A DNA stretch of 64,000 nt from Stomoxys calcitrans (lineage: Eukaryota; Arthropoda; Insecta; Diptera; Muscidae). Location of the stretch: NCBI RefSeq assembly GCF_963082655.1, contig NC_081554.1, positions 39,144,354 to 39,208,353 of the forward strand, given 5' to 3'. Made by a program: the position numbers and the translations under genes. Positions 35,885 through 47,839 of the stretch are shown one piece after another; position 1 is the first letter of the stretch; every line of letters starts with the position of its first letter. Under the pieces are notes generated by a model. That model had not been told where the DNA came from. It saw nothing but the letters and a program-made list of their open reading frames with translations, and ran no database searches.

Positions 35885-38283
35885 AAGGCATATGGAAGCG
35901 TGTTTGGGTGGGCTAGCTTTCATCAATGCAACACATGAAATACAAAGCCATCAGTCCCATTAAGTAATTACACTATACATATATAAGATTAAGACTTTTC
36001 AATAATGAACAGGTGTGATTTATAAAATAAGCTAAAACTAAAATGGCAACAAAAAAAGAGCATCATCACTACTCAACGGTGTTTATCCCCTCACTAATGC
36101 TGGTGGTTTGCATTTATGGCTCGCTGGCTTTTTAACCCTGCAAAAGGGATCTGTATTATAAAAATATCCCCCACTATGGCGTTGTATACTTTTTATGACT
36201 TCCCATCATTTTATCATGCTCTAATTATTGCTCGTCCTCCAAAAATTTTTTGTTCCAAAAATATTCCATTTTCAAAATTGCAATTGTTATATCGAATATC
36301 TTAATTTATTTGGTAAACTCCCCCAACTCCTTAAAATGTTTGATAATTTTTTCAATATTTTATGCTCTAATTATTATACTAATCAAATGTTTGTTTGAAC
36401 CTTTCCATTTGGGTCACAGGTTCCGGCTATTCAACAAAGTATAAGGTGTTGAAGCAGTCCTCAACCCTTGGCTGTTAACTGTTGATCACATTCGATCTTT
36501 TGCTTGATATCCTTTTTAACCCTTACAAGTTTGACTTTGAATGTTTGGTCATTTCCGTTTTAATTTTTGTGTTTATGTTTCTCAAATACTTTTTGAGGAG
36601 TCCTTCGTTCATTTTTTCGGTCTAAAAACTCTCAAGTATTTTTTTTTTTGAGTTATTATCTAGTTGAGACGACTTGACTATTGTTAGTGAGTTATTATAT
36701 TTGTTTGACATTACCTCTCTGGTGGTTTAATCGATAAGCATCTGTAATAAGAGAGAAGATAGAAAATGGAAAAGATTAGTAAATTTATTTCTTTAATTCA
36801 AAATAGTTTTTAACTAATTACAAATTCATTGAAGTAATATAAAAAAATATTTTTGATTCATTATTGTAATTTTTTTGAATTTGAAAATCATCATTTGAAA
36901 AAAAAAATCATAAAAAGTCGAATAATCGATTTTGAAGTTGCATACAAAAAGAAAGCTGCACAGATATACAAGTTTTTTTTTGCTTATGTTGCTGCTATGT
37001 AAGAATTTTTTCCATTTTTTCTGAGATGCATTTCGTAGTTATCTAAACATTAAAACGGAAGGTAAAATATGGTAATAGCATTATATGGTTGAATCGATTT
37101 GATGATCTTCGGCAGCGGTATTCAGATGGTAATAAAAATTCGTGCCATGTCTAAGCAAACTTTTAGGGATTACGTCCTTATAAGTGTAAGATTCGGCTTA
37201 ATAGTTTAATGTACATGGAATTTTGGCACAAATGTGTTTTTTTTTATCCATTAGACGTTTATGTTCGAGGATGAGCTGTATAGGACTATATTTTTTCATT
37301 GCACCCGCAAAGACTGGACTCCAGATTCGAAATCCTCAGCTCCTTAAAGGAGTATTTAATGTCCGAGATTAAAATTCTTAAGCTCATAAATTGCGAATGT
37401 GGTCCATATGGTGCCAGCTTTAGTTTTTGGTACCAAACTAAGCTACCACCAATTTTCGGTAGTTTTGCTCTAAAACCCAAAAGCAAAATTTTCTCGGCAT
37501 TGTAGAAGTATATCAAACCATGGACGAATCGAACAATGGTTTATAGTAGCACCCATTTCACAAATAGAGATTCTGGCACCGAATTTAGCGAAGTCAAGAT
37601 GGAATATCGAATCGATAGACTCCGATTTGGTAAAGGTGGTCTGTCATGTTAAATTTAATCGAATACATGAATCGGATAGAATAGAGATCATTTTGTGTTT
37701 CTTTTGGGATTTCATAGAGGAAGTGATAGAGAATAAAAGTTTGTTACTCATATGTGCAATAAAATGTGATGTTCTACTTGGATTTTAAAAATCAGAGTAA
37801 CACTTGTTGAAATTCGGCTAGGTTATATAGACCAAATCAAGCTTCATTCAATTACGAAAAAGGGGAATGTGGAAACTTTTGCAATAAGCCATATTGGCTT
37901 TAAGATAGCAGGGTGGTTTTGATATAAAAGTGCGCCAATTTTGCATTTAAATTCTTCCTTATAACTTTCCTTTATGAAAAAACAAAGATATGATTACATC
38001 TTCATGACAAAAGTCTAACAAGACTAATAGGAAATAGAAAATTATTAAGAAAATTTTGGACATTTTTGACAAATAGTCGAAATGTCTACTTTTGCCAAAT
38101 GTCGAAAAGTTGACTTTTTGCTACAATAAGTCGAAAAAGCGAAACATCGACTTTTGCTATTTTGATAAAAGTCGAAAAGTCTAAAAATCTTTTCGTCCTC
38201 ACTTGGGATGTCTAGTACGTATATGTTATTCACCTCTTGTGCATACATACCCATATCCTTTCGTTCTCTCACACGATGTAACT
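35885..38283. other. Longest stretch without recognised repeats in the large intron
   Basis: Apart from a SINE body scrap at about 36076-36110 (GGTGTTTATCCCCTC), I find no transposon family. AT-rich runs dominate 36600-37020. 37280-37640 is more balanced in composition but has no gene signature. The short open frames lack motifs. Confidence 0.45.
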
Positions 38284-38369
38284 ATTGGGTTGCCTAAAAA
38301 GTAATTGCGGATTTTTTAAAAGAAAGTAAATGCATTTTTTTATGGAACTAAGAATGAACTTTAATCAAG

Positions 38370-39095
38370 GCGCCATACTTAGCACCGTTATTGGAAGTCA
38401 TAACGAAACACCTCATGCAAAATTTCAACCACATCGGATGAGAATTGCGCCCTCTAGAGGCTCAAGAAGTCAAGATCCCAGATCGGTTTATATGACAGCT
38501 ATACCAGATTATGAACCGATATGAATAATACTTTACATAGTTGTTGGAAGTGATACCAAAGCATTGCGTGCAAAATTTCAGCCAAATCGGACGAGAATTG
38601 CGCCCTCTAGAGGCTGAAGAAGTCAAAATCCCAGATCGGTTTATATAGCAGCTATATCAGGTTATTTTCCGATTTGCGCCATACTTATTATGGTTATAGG
38701 AAGACATAACAAAACATGTCATGCAGAATTTCAGTCAAATCGGATGAGAATTGCGCCCTCTAGAGGCTCAAGAAGTCAAGATCCCAGATCGGTTTATATG
38801 GCAGCTATACCAGATTATGAACCAATTTGAATCATACTTAACACCGTTGGTGGATATCATAACAAAACACCTCATGCAGAATTTTAGTTAAATCGGATGA
38901 GACCCAAGATCGGTTTATAAGGCAGCTATATCAAAACATGGACCGATTTGGCCCATTTAAATCTGAACCGACCTATAAATGTCACGACGATCAAGAATTT
39001 ATATACTTTATGGGGTCTTAGACGCATATTTCAAGATTTTACAAACAGAATGACGAAATTAGTATACCACCATCCTATGGTGGGGGTATAACAAG
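38370..39095 (-). mobile_element. Family A fragment inside the composite mariner
   Basis: Units contain GCGCCCTCTAGAGGCTCAAG and GATCGGTTTATATG, and the right end has GGGGTCTTAGACGCATATTT and CCTATGGTGGGGGTATAA. Confidence 0.82.
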
Positions 39096-39706
39096 TAAAC
39101 GTAAGGGAAGCTGGGCCGGTACAGGATTCGGACCACCAAGGATAACACTTGTCAAGTTCTTTGCCCGGTATCTCTTTTAAGGCAAACAATGAATAATGGA
39201 TACGAATTGCTAAGCTATTAGAGCTGTATCATATAATAGACCGATTATTGGGTTTGTAGATGTCACTGCACAAACTAGCCCTATAGGGGGCTAGCCCTAT
39301 AGGGGCTCAAGAAATAAAATCGGCAGATGGGTTTATATGGGAGCGACATCAGGTTTTAGACCGATTTAGACCACACTTGGCACGTATGTTGAAGGACATA
39401 GAAGAAGTCATAGTGCAAAATTTCAGCAACATCAGGTAAGATTTGCTCCTTATGTGGCTCAAGAATTATTATCGGGATAGCAGTTTATATGGGAACCATA
39501 CCAGGTTTTGGTCCGATTCAGACCACACTTGGCACATCTGTTGTAGGTCACATTCATTGAAGTGTGAGAAGTTTGCTCCTATGAATGTTCGTGGGCAAAT
39601 CAGCATTTGTCGATTTACGAGTTCGACCGATATCGACAGACGCACATACCTAGATCGACTTTGAATGTCAAGACGATCATATATTTATATATATATATAT
39701 ATATAG
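39096..39706 (-). mobile_element. Second family A fragment, ending in a long TA microsatellite
   Basis: It begins near CTGGGCCGGTACAGGATTCG (a decayed hairpin end). It ends with GACAGACGCACATACCTAGA, ATCGACTTTGAATGTCAAGA and a (TA)n run at about 39679-39705, the mini-me layout in reverse. A SINE 3' scrap lies at 39549-39612. Confidence 0.75.
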
Positions 39707-40087
39707 CCCGAAGAGTCGAGAATTCAGAAGAGTCGAGAATTCAGAAATGTTTTCGACTAACGTTGTTGTAAACAATCCATTTTTCATCTCCAGTTATGAT
39801 TCGTTTTAAAAACGGATCGAATTCATTGCGTTTAAGGTGCATATCACAAGCGTTGATTCGGTTTGTTAAATGAAATTATTTCAATACATGTGGTACCCAA
39901 ATATCAAGCTTTTTCACCAGTCCAAGACTTTTTATATGATAATGAACGTTTGATTTTGGTATATTTAACTTCTTTCTTATCTCACGCTCAGTTACATGAC
40001 GATCATATTCGATTAATGCTTAAAATTTGCTTAAAATTTGTCAACGCCGACTATATGAAAAATCCGCAATTACTTTTTGCAACCAAA

Positions 40088-40560
40088 TAGCTGCCATATA
40101 AACCGATCTCAGATCATGACTTCTTAATCCTCTAGAGGGCGCAATTCTTATCTGATTTGATTGAAATTTTGCACATTACTGATGAATGTCATGGAAATCG
40201 GTTCAGATTCAGTTTGCTCGAAATCGCTTCAGATTTAGGTATAGCTGCCATATATATGTTCGTCAGATTTTGGTTAATTTGCAATAATGTTGTCATTTGT
40301 CAACCGTAGTTATCACAGTTTGTACATATTTGCTCGCCGAAGTCCATCATAGTTGGGTCAGCATTGTATATACAATAGCTCCCACATTGTGCTTATAGGG
40401 TAGGTGTAGGGTATTATACAGTCGCTACCGCCCTACTTTTGCCCTTCTTTACTGGTTTGTGTATAAAGAGATATCGGCCATAAAACTTGACAAATTCAAT
40501 CCATGGAGGAGGGTATATAAGATTCGGCCCGGCCGAACTTAGCAGGCTTTTACATATTTT
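40088..40560 (+). mobile_element. Family A end interrupted by a family B end
   Basis: Family A (CCATATAAACCGATCTCAGA) runs to about 40195. A family B terminus follows (TCGCTACCGCCCTACTTTTG, CTTTACTGGTTTGT, to about 40460). Family A then resumes (CCATGGAGGAGGGTATATAA, TTCGGCCCGGCCGAACTTAG) to about 40556. Confidence 0.75.
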
Positions 40561-41620
40561 TTTTTTTCAATATATTTACAAAGAACTCCAAGTTTTAGTA
40601 AAGATTTCTGTTTGCGTCAGTCACAAATATTGGAAAACTTTTCACTTTCCTCAATACTACAATGCGTTTGGAAAAGTTCTCCAACTTAGTATTTATATAT
40701 GAGCTAAAGTGGGATAAGATTTCAAATGATAGAAATTTTTCAACCATTTATGGAAGGTGAATAAAAATTTGGGTTCTTTGTTCAATCGAACAACATTGGA
40801 AATGCTCAAAAGTCATCACTCCTTTTGCCCTGCCTTAAGATACCCGTATTTTGATGCCTCCACCTCCTAAGCCATTTTGAAAAGTTTGCTGCAAATTTAT
40901 TTCCATTGAAAGGTAATTTTTTCTCGTAGGTTTGTATTGCGTATTTCCGTTCGATGTCATCGCATTTAACAACCCAAGCCAACAAATGCAACGCATTGTT
41001 TTGTGCATTACATTGCATGTAATACCAATATCTGCACATACAGAAGTACATACATACAAGAAAATATACCTATGTCTATTTACATATATGCGAATACATG
41101 TCTGACATTCATCTAGGCTTGTGTGTCTATTATTGTTTGTATGTGTATAGGTATATACGGCCAACGACCGACATACTTATTTACCTACCTAGTCGTACGT
41201 ATGTATGTATGTATGTATAGGGCAACCACTATTATAAGCCATGTGCATCTAAATATAAGTTCTGTTTGCAATCAACCACTCACAAAAGTTTTTCCAACTT
41301 TGAAATGCGAAATGTTTTAGGCCGATAGTACAAACTACAATTGATGAGGGGTACTATTCTTGTATACACATTGTACACATAAGTAGTTGATAGGGACCCG
41401 CACTTGTGTTTATGGAAATGGAAAGGGAGGACCTTTAAAAAATGCCTAAGTACACCCATTAATTGCAATGTTTGTTGCAAAAAACCAAACAAGTCAAAAC
41501 AGAGGCGTATTGGAAAAACAATGTAGAAAAGATATCAGAAAAAATATGGGAAAATCCGATTACTTTTTAAACTTGTATAAGTTACAAAGTATGGTAAGTA
41601 ACAAAGTTACTTTTATAAGT
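40561..41620. other. dac intron, no recognised gene
   Basis: GTAT tetranucleotide repeats occur at 41196-41218. Multiple short open frames on both strands have no family signature. Confidence 0.45.
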
Positions 41621-41720
41621 AACTAGCCGAACCGGGCCCGCTCCGCTGCGCCTTCTTTTACTCTCTAATATCTTTTTAGGGTGAAGACACTTCGCTCTAA
41701 ATGCGGATATCGGATTCGTG

Positions 41721-42010
41721 CCACTTTAGCCTATGACGCTGAACGCATTGGAATCCTGGCGAGAACGTCGAACAAAGCGGTGTTTATCCCCTCTTAAAGT
41801 TGGCATCATTTGCGAGGTTCAATGCCATGCATGGTCATATAAACATTTTTCCCCAAAGAGGTGAAGCACTGCGGGACGCCGTTCGGATTCGGCTAAAAAA
41901 AAGGTCCCTCATCATTGAGTTTAAACTTGAATCGGAAAGCACTCATTGATGTGTGAGAATTTGCCCCTTCTCGGTTCCTGGTGGTAATGTTCTTCCTTAG
42001 TGTAATGTTC
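41721..42010 (+). mobile_element. tRNA-derived SINE, copy 5, decayed, inside family C
   Basis: The head has an internal deletion (TATGACGCTGAACGCATTGG, then AATCCTGGCGAGAAC). The body shows GGTGTTTATCCCCTC and CGGGACGCCGTTCGGATTCG, and the 3' block is CACTCATTGATGTGTGAGAA. Confidence 0.85.
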
Positions 42011-42928
42011 TCATTAGAGGAGGGATGGCACCTCAGACATTTCGACTCAAATATGGATATCAAATTCGTGCTGCACTTCCACATCCCTTTAATTTGAGCC
42101 CCATAATGCCATGGTCGGTAAATCCCTTTAATCTGAGCCCCTTATTGCCATAGCCGGTAAATCCCTTCAATTTGAGCCCCTTATTGCCATGGCCGCTAAA
42201 TATGAACCGTTTGGAGGGTGTTTTGGGGCTGGGGCGGCCACCGGCACTTTTTACTTTAAATTAAATATCTAATTCGTTCTTTATTCCCATGGAAAATTAA
42301 AAACACTTGGCTCCAAAATTGGATTCGTTTTCTACTCTCAAATACCTTTCAATTGAGTCGCATATTGTCATAATGGGTCAAATAACCCATTTGACGTATC
42401 TTTAGGAGGAAAAGTGCCACCTAGAATGGGTACCCGCTAGGTACTTGAACGCAAATTTTTATACCATATTCGTGTTTTGGTCTCCAATACCTTTCATTTG
42501 ATAACCTTATTGTGCCCATCGGACTACTTTCGTATATGGGTGGAATTTTTGGGGTAAAGGGGAGGGTCCGCCTCCACCCGATAGACTATCTATGAACATT
42601 TTAAGACAATCGGTTCAGCCAAGTATCATATAGTCATAATGGGTCAAATGGCGTTTTTGACGGGGTGGCATGACTCCCTAAACTTTGATCTGATTTTATA
42701 TGCCAGATTCAAAATCTACTCCCGAATACCTTTCATTTGAGCCGCATATTGAAATGAACGTCCAGTATGCCTGTTTGGGGAGTTTTTGGGGTTGGGGCGG
42801 CCCGATGGGTACTTAGACTCAAATTTTAATACCACATTCGTATCTACTATCCAATATCTTTCATTTAATACCTATAATGTCCTGATCGGTCCACTTTTGA
42901 TTTTGGATTGTCCTCCTTATGATACCGA

Positions 42929-44010
42929 AAAATTATATAGCCTTTGTTTCCTTCCAGACCAACCTTCACAATATGCGAAAATTTCAAGAAAATCGGTTTT
43001 GCCGTTTTTCAGTCTATACGGAACAAACAAACCGAGTCTCATATTTCGGTGATTGGCTAATGTGCCCATTTTGGGCGTTTTTGTGGGGCTCGACATGGCA
43101 GATTCGTTATCTACTTCCGCATACTTTTCATTTGATACCCATATTGTCCTTGTCGGTCCAATTTTGATTTTGGGTGGTGTTTTTGGGGTAACGGTGGAGG
43201 GTCCGCCCCCTTCCGTTATCATTAAATAAAAGCCTATTCTTTTTACCGACCATATTCGTAATCTACTCCCGAATGCCTTTAATTTGAGTCCCATATTGTC
43301 ATGATCGTCTAATAAACCTATTTTAAGGGGTTTCGGGGCTAGGGGGGCCCCCCAGATACTTGGACCCTACTTTTATTATGAAATTCGTAAAAATTATATA
43401 GCCTTTGTTTCCTTCTAGACCAACCTTCACAATATGCGAAAAATTTCAAGAAAATCGGTTCTGCCGTTTTTCAGTCTATACGGAACAAACAAACCGAGTC
43501 TCAAATTTCGGTGATTGGGTAATGTGCCCATTTTGGGCGTTTTTGTGGGGGTGGAGTGACCTCCTATACTTCGACATGAATTTGTATGCCAGATTCGTTA
43601 TCTACTTCCGCATACTTTTCATTTGATGCCCATATTGTCCTTATCGATCCACTTTCGATTTTGGGGGGTGTTTTTGGGGTAACGGTGGCGGACCCTCCAC
43701 CCCCTTCCGTTATCATTAAATAAAAGCCTATTCCTTTTTCCCGACCATATTCGCAATCTACTCCCGAATGCCTTTAATTTGAGTCCCATATTGTCATGAT
43801 CGTCTAATAAACCTATTTTAAGGGGTTTCGGGGCTAGGGGGGCCCCCCAGATACTTGGACCCTACTTTTATTATGAAATTCGTAAAAATTATATAGCCTT
43901 TGTTTCCTTCTAGACCAACCTTCACAATATGCGAAAAATTTCAAGAAAATCGGTTCTGCCGTTTTTCAGTCTATACGGAACAAACAAACCGAGTCTCATA
44001 TTTCGGTGAT
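42929..44010. repeat. Macro-duplication inside family C
   Basis: Three copies of a block with GACCAACCTTCACAATATGC and CAGTCTATACGGAACAAACA begin at 42931, 43392 and 43887 (offsets 461 and 495 bp). They are nearly identical, so the amplification is recent relative to the 130-bp units. Confidence 0.88.
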
Positions 44011-44269
44011 TTCGTCTAATAAACCTATTTTAAGGGGTTTCGGGGCTGGAGCGGCCCCCAGATACTTAGACCCTACTTCTATTGTGAAATTCGTACTCTA
44101 CTCTTGAATACCTTTCATTTGCATCTCATATTGTCCCGATCGGTCCACTTTTATTTTTGGGTAGTACTTTTGGGGTAAGGGGGAGGGTCCGCCCCCTCCC
44201 GATATCAAAAAATTATAAAGCCTATGTTTCCTATCAGACCAACCTACTCAATCTGTGCAAATTTCTCTC

Positions 44270-45690
44270 CGCTCTGCTCTCTCCAAGGTTATGGAAAGCT
44301 TGGTTAATCAACATCTTGTGAGGTATTTAGAGTCTAATGGCCTTCTTAGCGACCAACAGTAGGTGTTCCGCAAAAATCGCTTTGCGAGCACTTCTGTTTG
44401 AACGTTGGAGTCGCTCAATCCACCAGTTTGGTGAGGGCAAAGTTCTTACCCACAAAACCGTTTGAGTTCCGCAGAACTTGCTCTACGGGCGACCTCAAGG
44501 TACTTCTGTTGGAACGTTGAAGTGGCTGAATCCACCATTTTGGTGAGAGTAAGGTTGTGACTCTGGATATCTCTCAGGCATTTGATAGGGCCTGCACGGT
44601 GCTTTACTATCAAAGCTTGTCGCATTTGGTGTCGATAATGGCTTCATCCGATTTATTTTGAGCTTTCTCAGAGATCGCCCTATACGAGTCGTTATAGATG
44701 GGTTCTCATCCAATGAGCGTAAATTAACCGCAGGTGTACCCCAGGGCTATGTTCTTTTTCCTTCTCTTTTTCTTATCTTCATCAACAATCTGTGGAGTCA
44801 GACATCGAATTCGATCTACTCATTTGCGGATGCCAGTAATCTCTGTCATTCGTACTCATTAGACCATAGGCCGAGTCTTCGAGAGATTGAGGACAAGTGG
44901 CGGTTTATGGATGATGCACTCTACCAGAATTTGCTGGCCATTTCTGAAAGGGGCTGAATGAATCGAATAGATTTTAATGCAAGAAAGACTCAGTGCTGTT
45001 TGTTGTCACACAAACGATTTGCTGACCCATTTAGATCATCTTTGTCTATCAACGGTACAGATGTTGAGCAATCAGAAGCTCTTGATGTTCTGTAAACATG
45101 TATTTGAAGTGTAAACATGTATTTGAAGTGTCGAAAGAAGCATTCAAGTTTTTAGGCTTCCCTAAACGATGTAAGAATTACTTCACTCCTTCTGATCTTC
45201 TTAACATCTACACCACTTTCATAAGGCCGAAGATGGAGTACAACTCACATGTATGGGCTTCAAAATCATCCCTGGAGCTACTGCACCGTGTACAGAGGAC
45301 AGCGATGGCTTTGATTGGGGAATGTAGGGTATCCAACTCTATTGCCTCCTTGAATATCGTCGCATTGTGGGTTGATTGGCGCAGTTCTATCGGTATTTTC
45401 ATGTTGTGTGTTCGTCTGATATTCGTCTTTTTATTCCTGATGTAAGGATGTTTGTCAGGGATACTAGACATTCCAGGAACTCAGACCCGTTTGCAATGGA
45501 TTGGTTAGCGGACCGCACAATGCATTATAGAGAGAATTCTTATTTCGCCGGAACCGTTCGTATGTGGAATCATCGGCTAAACGTGGGTTATAGCGACAGC
45601 ATGAAATCGGACTCATCCACACAATCTTTGTTCATTGTGATACCTCAGCAGCAATATACCAAAACCTCTAATCACAATTGAGACCAATAC
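44270..45690 (+). mobile_element. Jockey-like LINE, reverse transcriptase to 3' end, broken
   Basis: The RT start reads SALSKVMESLVNQHLVRYLE. Motif B reads LTAGVPQGYVLFPSLFLIFI and motif C reads SFADASNLCHSYS, where the usual FADD has lost its second Asp. The thumb and C-terminal part follow: DLLNIYTTFIRPKMEYNSHV, then FYRYFHVVCSSDIR, FVRDTRHSRNSDPFAMDWL and GTVRMWNHRLN. Stops and frame changes occur at 44361, 44957 and near 45094. A short duplicated segment lies at 44378-44435 versus 44500-44560. It runs opposite to dac. The fragment at 3430-3680 is the same family. Confidence 0.88.
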
Positions 45691-45775
45691 CCCGCGCTGC
45701 TAATCCAAGCTAGCTAGCAACTCAGCTACCGAGGCGCTCTTATACTTGGTACTAACTACAAATGATACATATATC

Positions 45776-46125
45776 TACCTCCTTTGTCTAGGTATAGTGT
45801 TCTTGTTCACATTCTATGGGTTGCCCAAAAAGTAATTGCGGATTTTTTAAAAGAAAGTAAATGCATTTTTAATAAAACTTAGAATGAACTTTAATCAAAT
45901 ATACTTTTTTTTACACTTTCTTCCTAAAGCAAGCTAAAAGTAACAGCTGATAACTGACCGAAGAAAGAATGCAATTACAGAGTCACAAGCTGTGAAAAAA
46001 TTTGTCAACGCCGACTATATGAAAAATCCGCAATTACTTTTTGGGCAACACAACATAAAATGCTCTATAAATTTTCCTTCCACCTCCTTTGTCTAGGTAT
46101 TGTGTTCTTGTTCACATTCTATCTG
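45776..46125. repeat. Direct repeat of about 45 bp flanking a MITE
   Basis: ACCTCCTTTGTCTAGGTAT followed by GTGTTCTTGTTCACATTCTA occurs just left of the MITE (45778-45826) and again at 46082-46122. This is far longer than a TA target duplication. Confidence 0.85.
45827..46053. mobile_element. Mariner-type MITE, copy 6
   Basis: The left end begins TGGGTTGCCCAAAAAGTAAT and the right end GGGCAACACAA is slightly mutated. The internal sequence matches the other copies. Confidence 0.93.
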
Positions 46126-46648
46126 CTGTACATTGTTTCTTGTTAAGCCATTGCACTAAAATTTTTCCAATTCTATTAAAAAAAAACGTATCAATTGCAG
46201 TTTCTTCCTTAGAAAACCATAACTGGTTACTATAAAAACCAAGTAGGTATTAATGGTCTCATGTTAGCTTTTAAATAAACTTTAATATTTTGCATTGTAT
46301 TTTCTATTTGCTGTTATTGATTTCCTCATGGAAAACTTATAAAAAAAAATCTAAAGGCAACAATCAAACGGAAGCCGGAAATGAGAAATGCACAGGAAGC
46401 CAACTTGAACTGACATACGTAACCTGGTGGTGTAGCTTTGTAAACGCACCAGACAAAGTTCCTCTGTTGGCATTGTATTGATGGTTTTGAAATGTTAAAG
46501 GATTGGTTGGAAAATTTTGTAAAAAAAATAGGTTTAGAAGTAAAAAAGAAAAAAAAAAGTTACTCTACAGGCCAAGTTGGAAAAGAGCTTTGCCACAACC
46601 TCGGGTAAATAATAAACAAAATTTTTAAAATCCGATGAAAAATTCACG
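46055..46648. other. Unassigned dac intron
   Basis: Poly(A)-rich stretches (46335-46350, 46540-46557). No gene or repeat recognised apart from the 45-bp direct repeat at its left. Confidence 0.4.
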
Positions 46649-46649
46649 G

Positions 46650-47740
46650 CTCTGAACCGATAGCAGCTAAAATCCGGTAATAAATGAGTCTTGTATGGGT
46701 TCAAGACCATCAATGGAGAAATCGATATATATAGCTGCTATATTCAAAAATTATCCGATCTGCACCATATTCTGGGATGATGTGTGCAAGCTCACGCACC
46801 TAATTTCAGAAAATGCGCTATTTATGGGTGAAAACTCCTCAATCGGGATATCGATCTATATGGGGGCTATAACCAAATATAGTCCAATCTAAACCATACT
46901 CGACACGGACATCGAAGGGCCGAACACAGCTCACTTTGTTATATTTCGGCGAAATGGGGCAATAAATGCGGCTGTGATTGGCCCGAAACCTTAAATCGGG
47001 AAATTCATATTCGCACAAAATAATCCACCATCCACTTTTATGAGCATATATAAGACCCACCGTGGCACAAAGGTTAGTCGGTCCGCCTATGATGCTGAAC
47101 TTCCGAGTTCAAATCCCGGCATAAACATCAACAGAAAATTTTTCAGCAGTGGTTATCCCCTCCTAATCCTGGCGACATATGTGAGGTACTGTACCATTTG
47201 GTATGGAAGCTATGTAAAAACTTCCCCACAAAAGGTGTCGTTCTGCGGCACGCTTTTCGTACTCGGCTATAAAAAGAGGGCTCCTTATCATTGAGCTTGA
47301 ACTTGAATCGGACAGCACTCATTAATATGTGAGAATTTTGTCCCTGTTCCTTAACGGATTGCTTATGGGCTAATTTGCATTTGCAAATCTCCCTAAATCG
47401 GGAGATCGCTCTATATGGGGGCTATATTAAGATATAGACTGATGTGAACCATATTCAGCACGGATGTCGAGAGTCTTACCCCAAGTCATTGTGCCAAATT
47501 TCAGGGAAATCGGATAATAAATGTGGCTTTAATGGGCCAAGGAACTTAAATCGGGAGATCCGTCTATATGGAGACTATTTTAAAATTGAGACCGATCTGG
47601 ATCTTAGCACAAATAATTGTGCCAAATTGTAGCCAAATCGGATTACAAATGCAGCTTTTATTAAGACTAAACCCCTAAATCGGGAGATATATTAAGATAT
47701 AGTCCGATATAACCCATTTTCGAACTGACACCCCCTACAC
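46650..47740 (-). repeat. Family D (153-bp unit relative), split by a SINE
   Basis: Units contain AAATCGGGAGATC, CTATATGGGGGCTATA and CCAAATTTCAGGGAAATCGG. AAATCGGGAGATC at 47395 and 47548 is 153 bp apart, the same spacing as families A and B. The array resumes on both sides of the SINE at 47054-47366. Confidence 0.75.
47054..47366 (+). mobile_element. tRNA-derived SINE, copy 6
   Basis: Head GACCCACCGTGGCACAAAGG, B box AGTTCAAATCC, body GGTTATCCCCTCCTAATCCT, 3' block CACTCATTAATATGTGAGAA. Confidence 0.9.
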
Positions 47741-47839
47741 TGATAGAAAAATTACTGTAATTTACCAATACCGTCTGGTATTATTCGCCGCATTGCCAAA
47801 GATTTGTAATACCATTTGGTATCAATTCAATACCAGACA

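Larger units (their letters stand above)
38285..40087 (-). mobile_element. Composite mariner: MITE-type termini, transposase fragment, two family A insertions
   Basis: The left end (TTGGGTTGCCTAAAAAGTAA, 38285-38368) and the right end (TTTGTCAACGCCGACTATAT with GCAATTACTTTTTGCAACC, 40036-40082) are those of the MITE family. Between them lie family A DNA (about 38370-39706) and, on the minus strand, a mariner transposase piece at about 39725-40030. Its translation includes ALIEYDRHVTEREIRKKLNI, HLTNRINACDMHLKRNEFDP and LKRIITGDEKWIVYNN; ITGDEKW holds the first catalytic Asp of mariner. An internal stop and missing ends make it inactive. It appears to be a relic of the coding parent of the MITEs. 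Confidence 0.83.
41622..44245 (+). repeat. Family C tandem-unit element, largest copy
   Basis: The left end is ACTAGCCGAACCGGGCCCGC with CTCCGCTGCGCC. A SINE is embedded at about 41721-42010. The right half carries CAAGAAAATCGGTT(T/C)TGCCG, a motif that recurs in many arthropod repeats, and GGGTCCGCCCCCTCCCGATA near the end. A block starting AATTATATAGCCTTTGTTTC occurs three times, at 42931, 43392 and 43887. Confidence 0.82.

Noticed and set aside
36116..36444. Short plus-strand frames in the repeat-free intron
   Set aside because: Hydrophobic, AT-driven composition, no motif, no splice signals that would make an exon.
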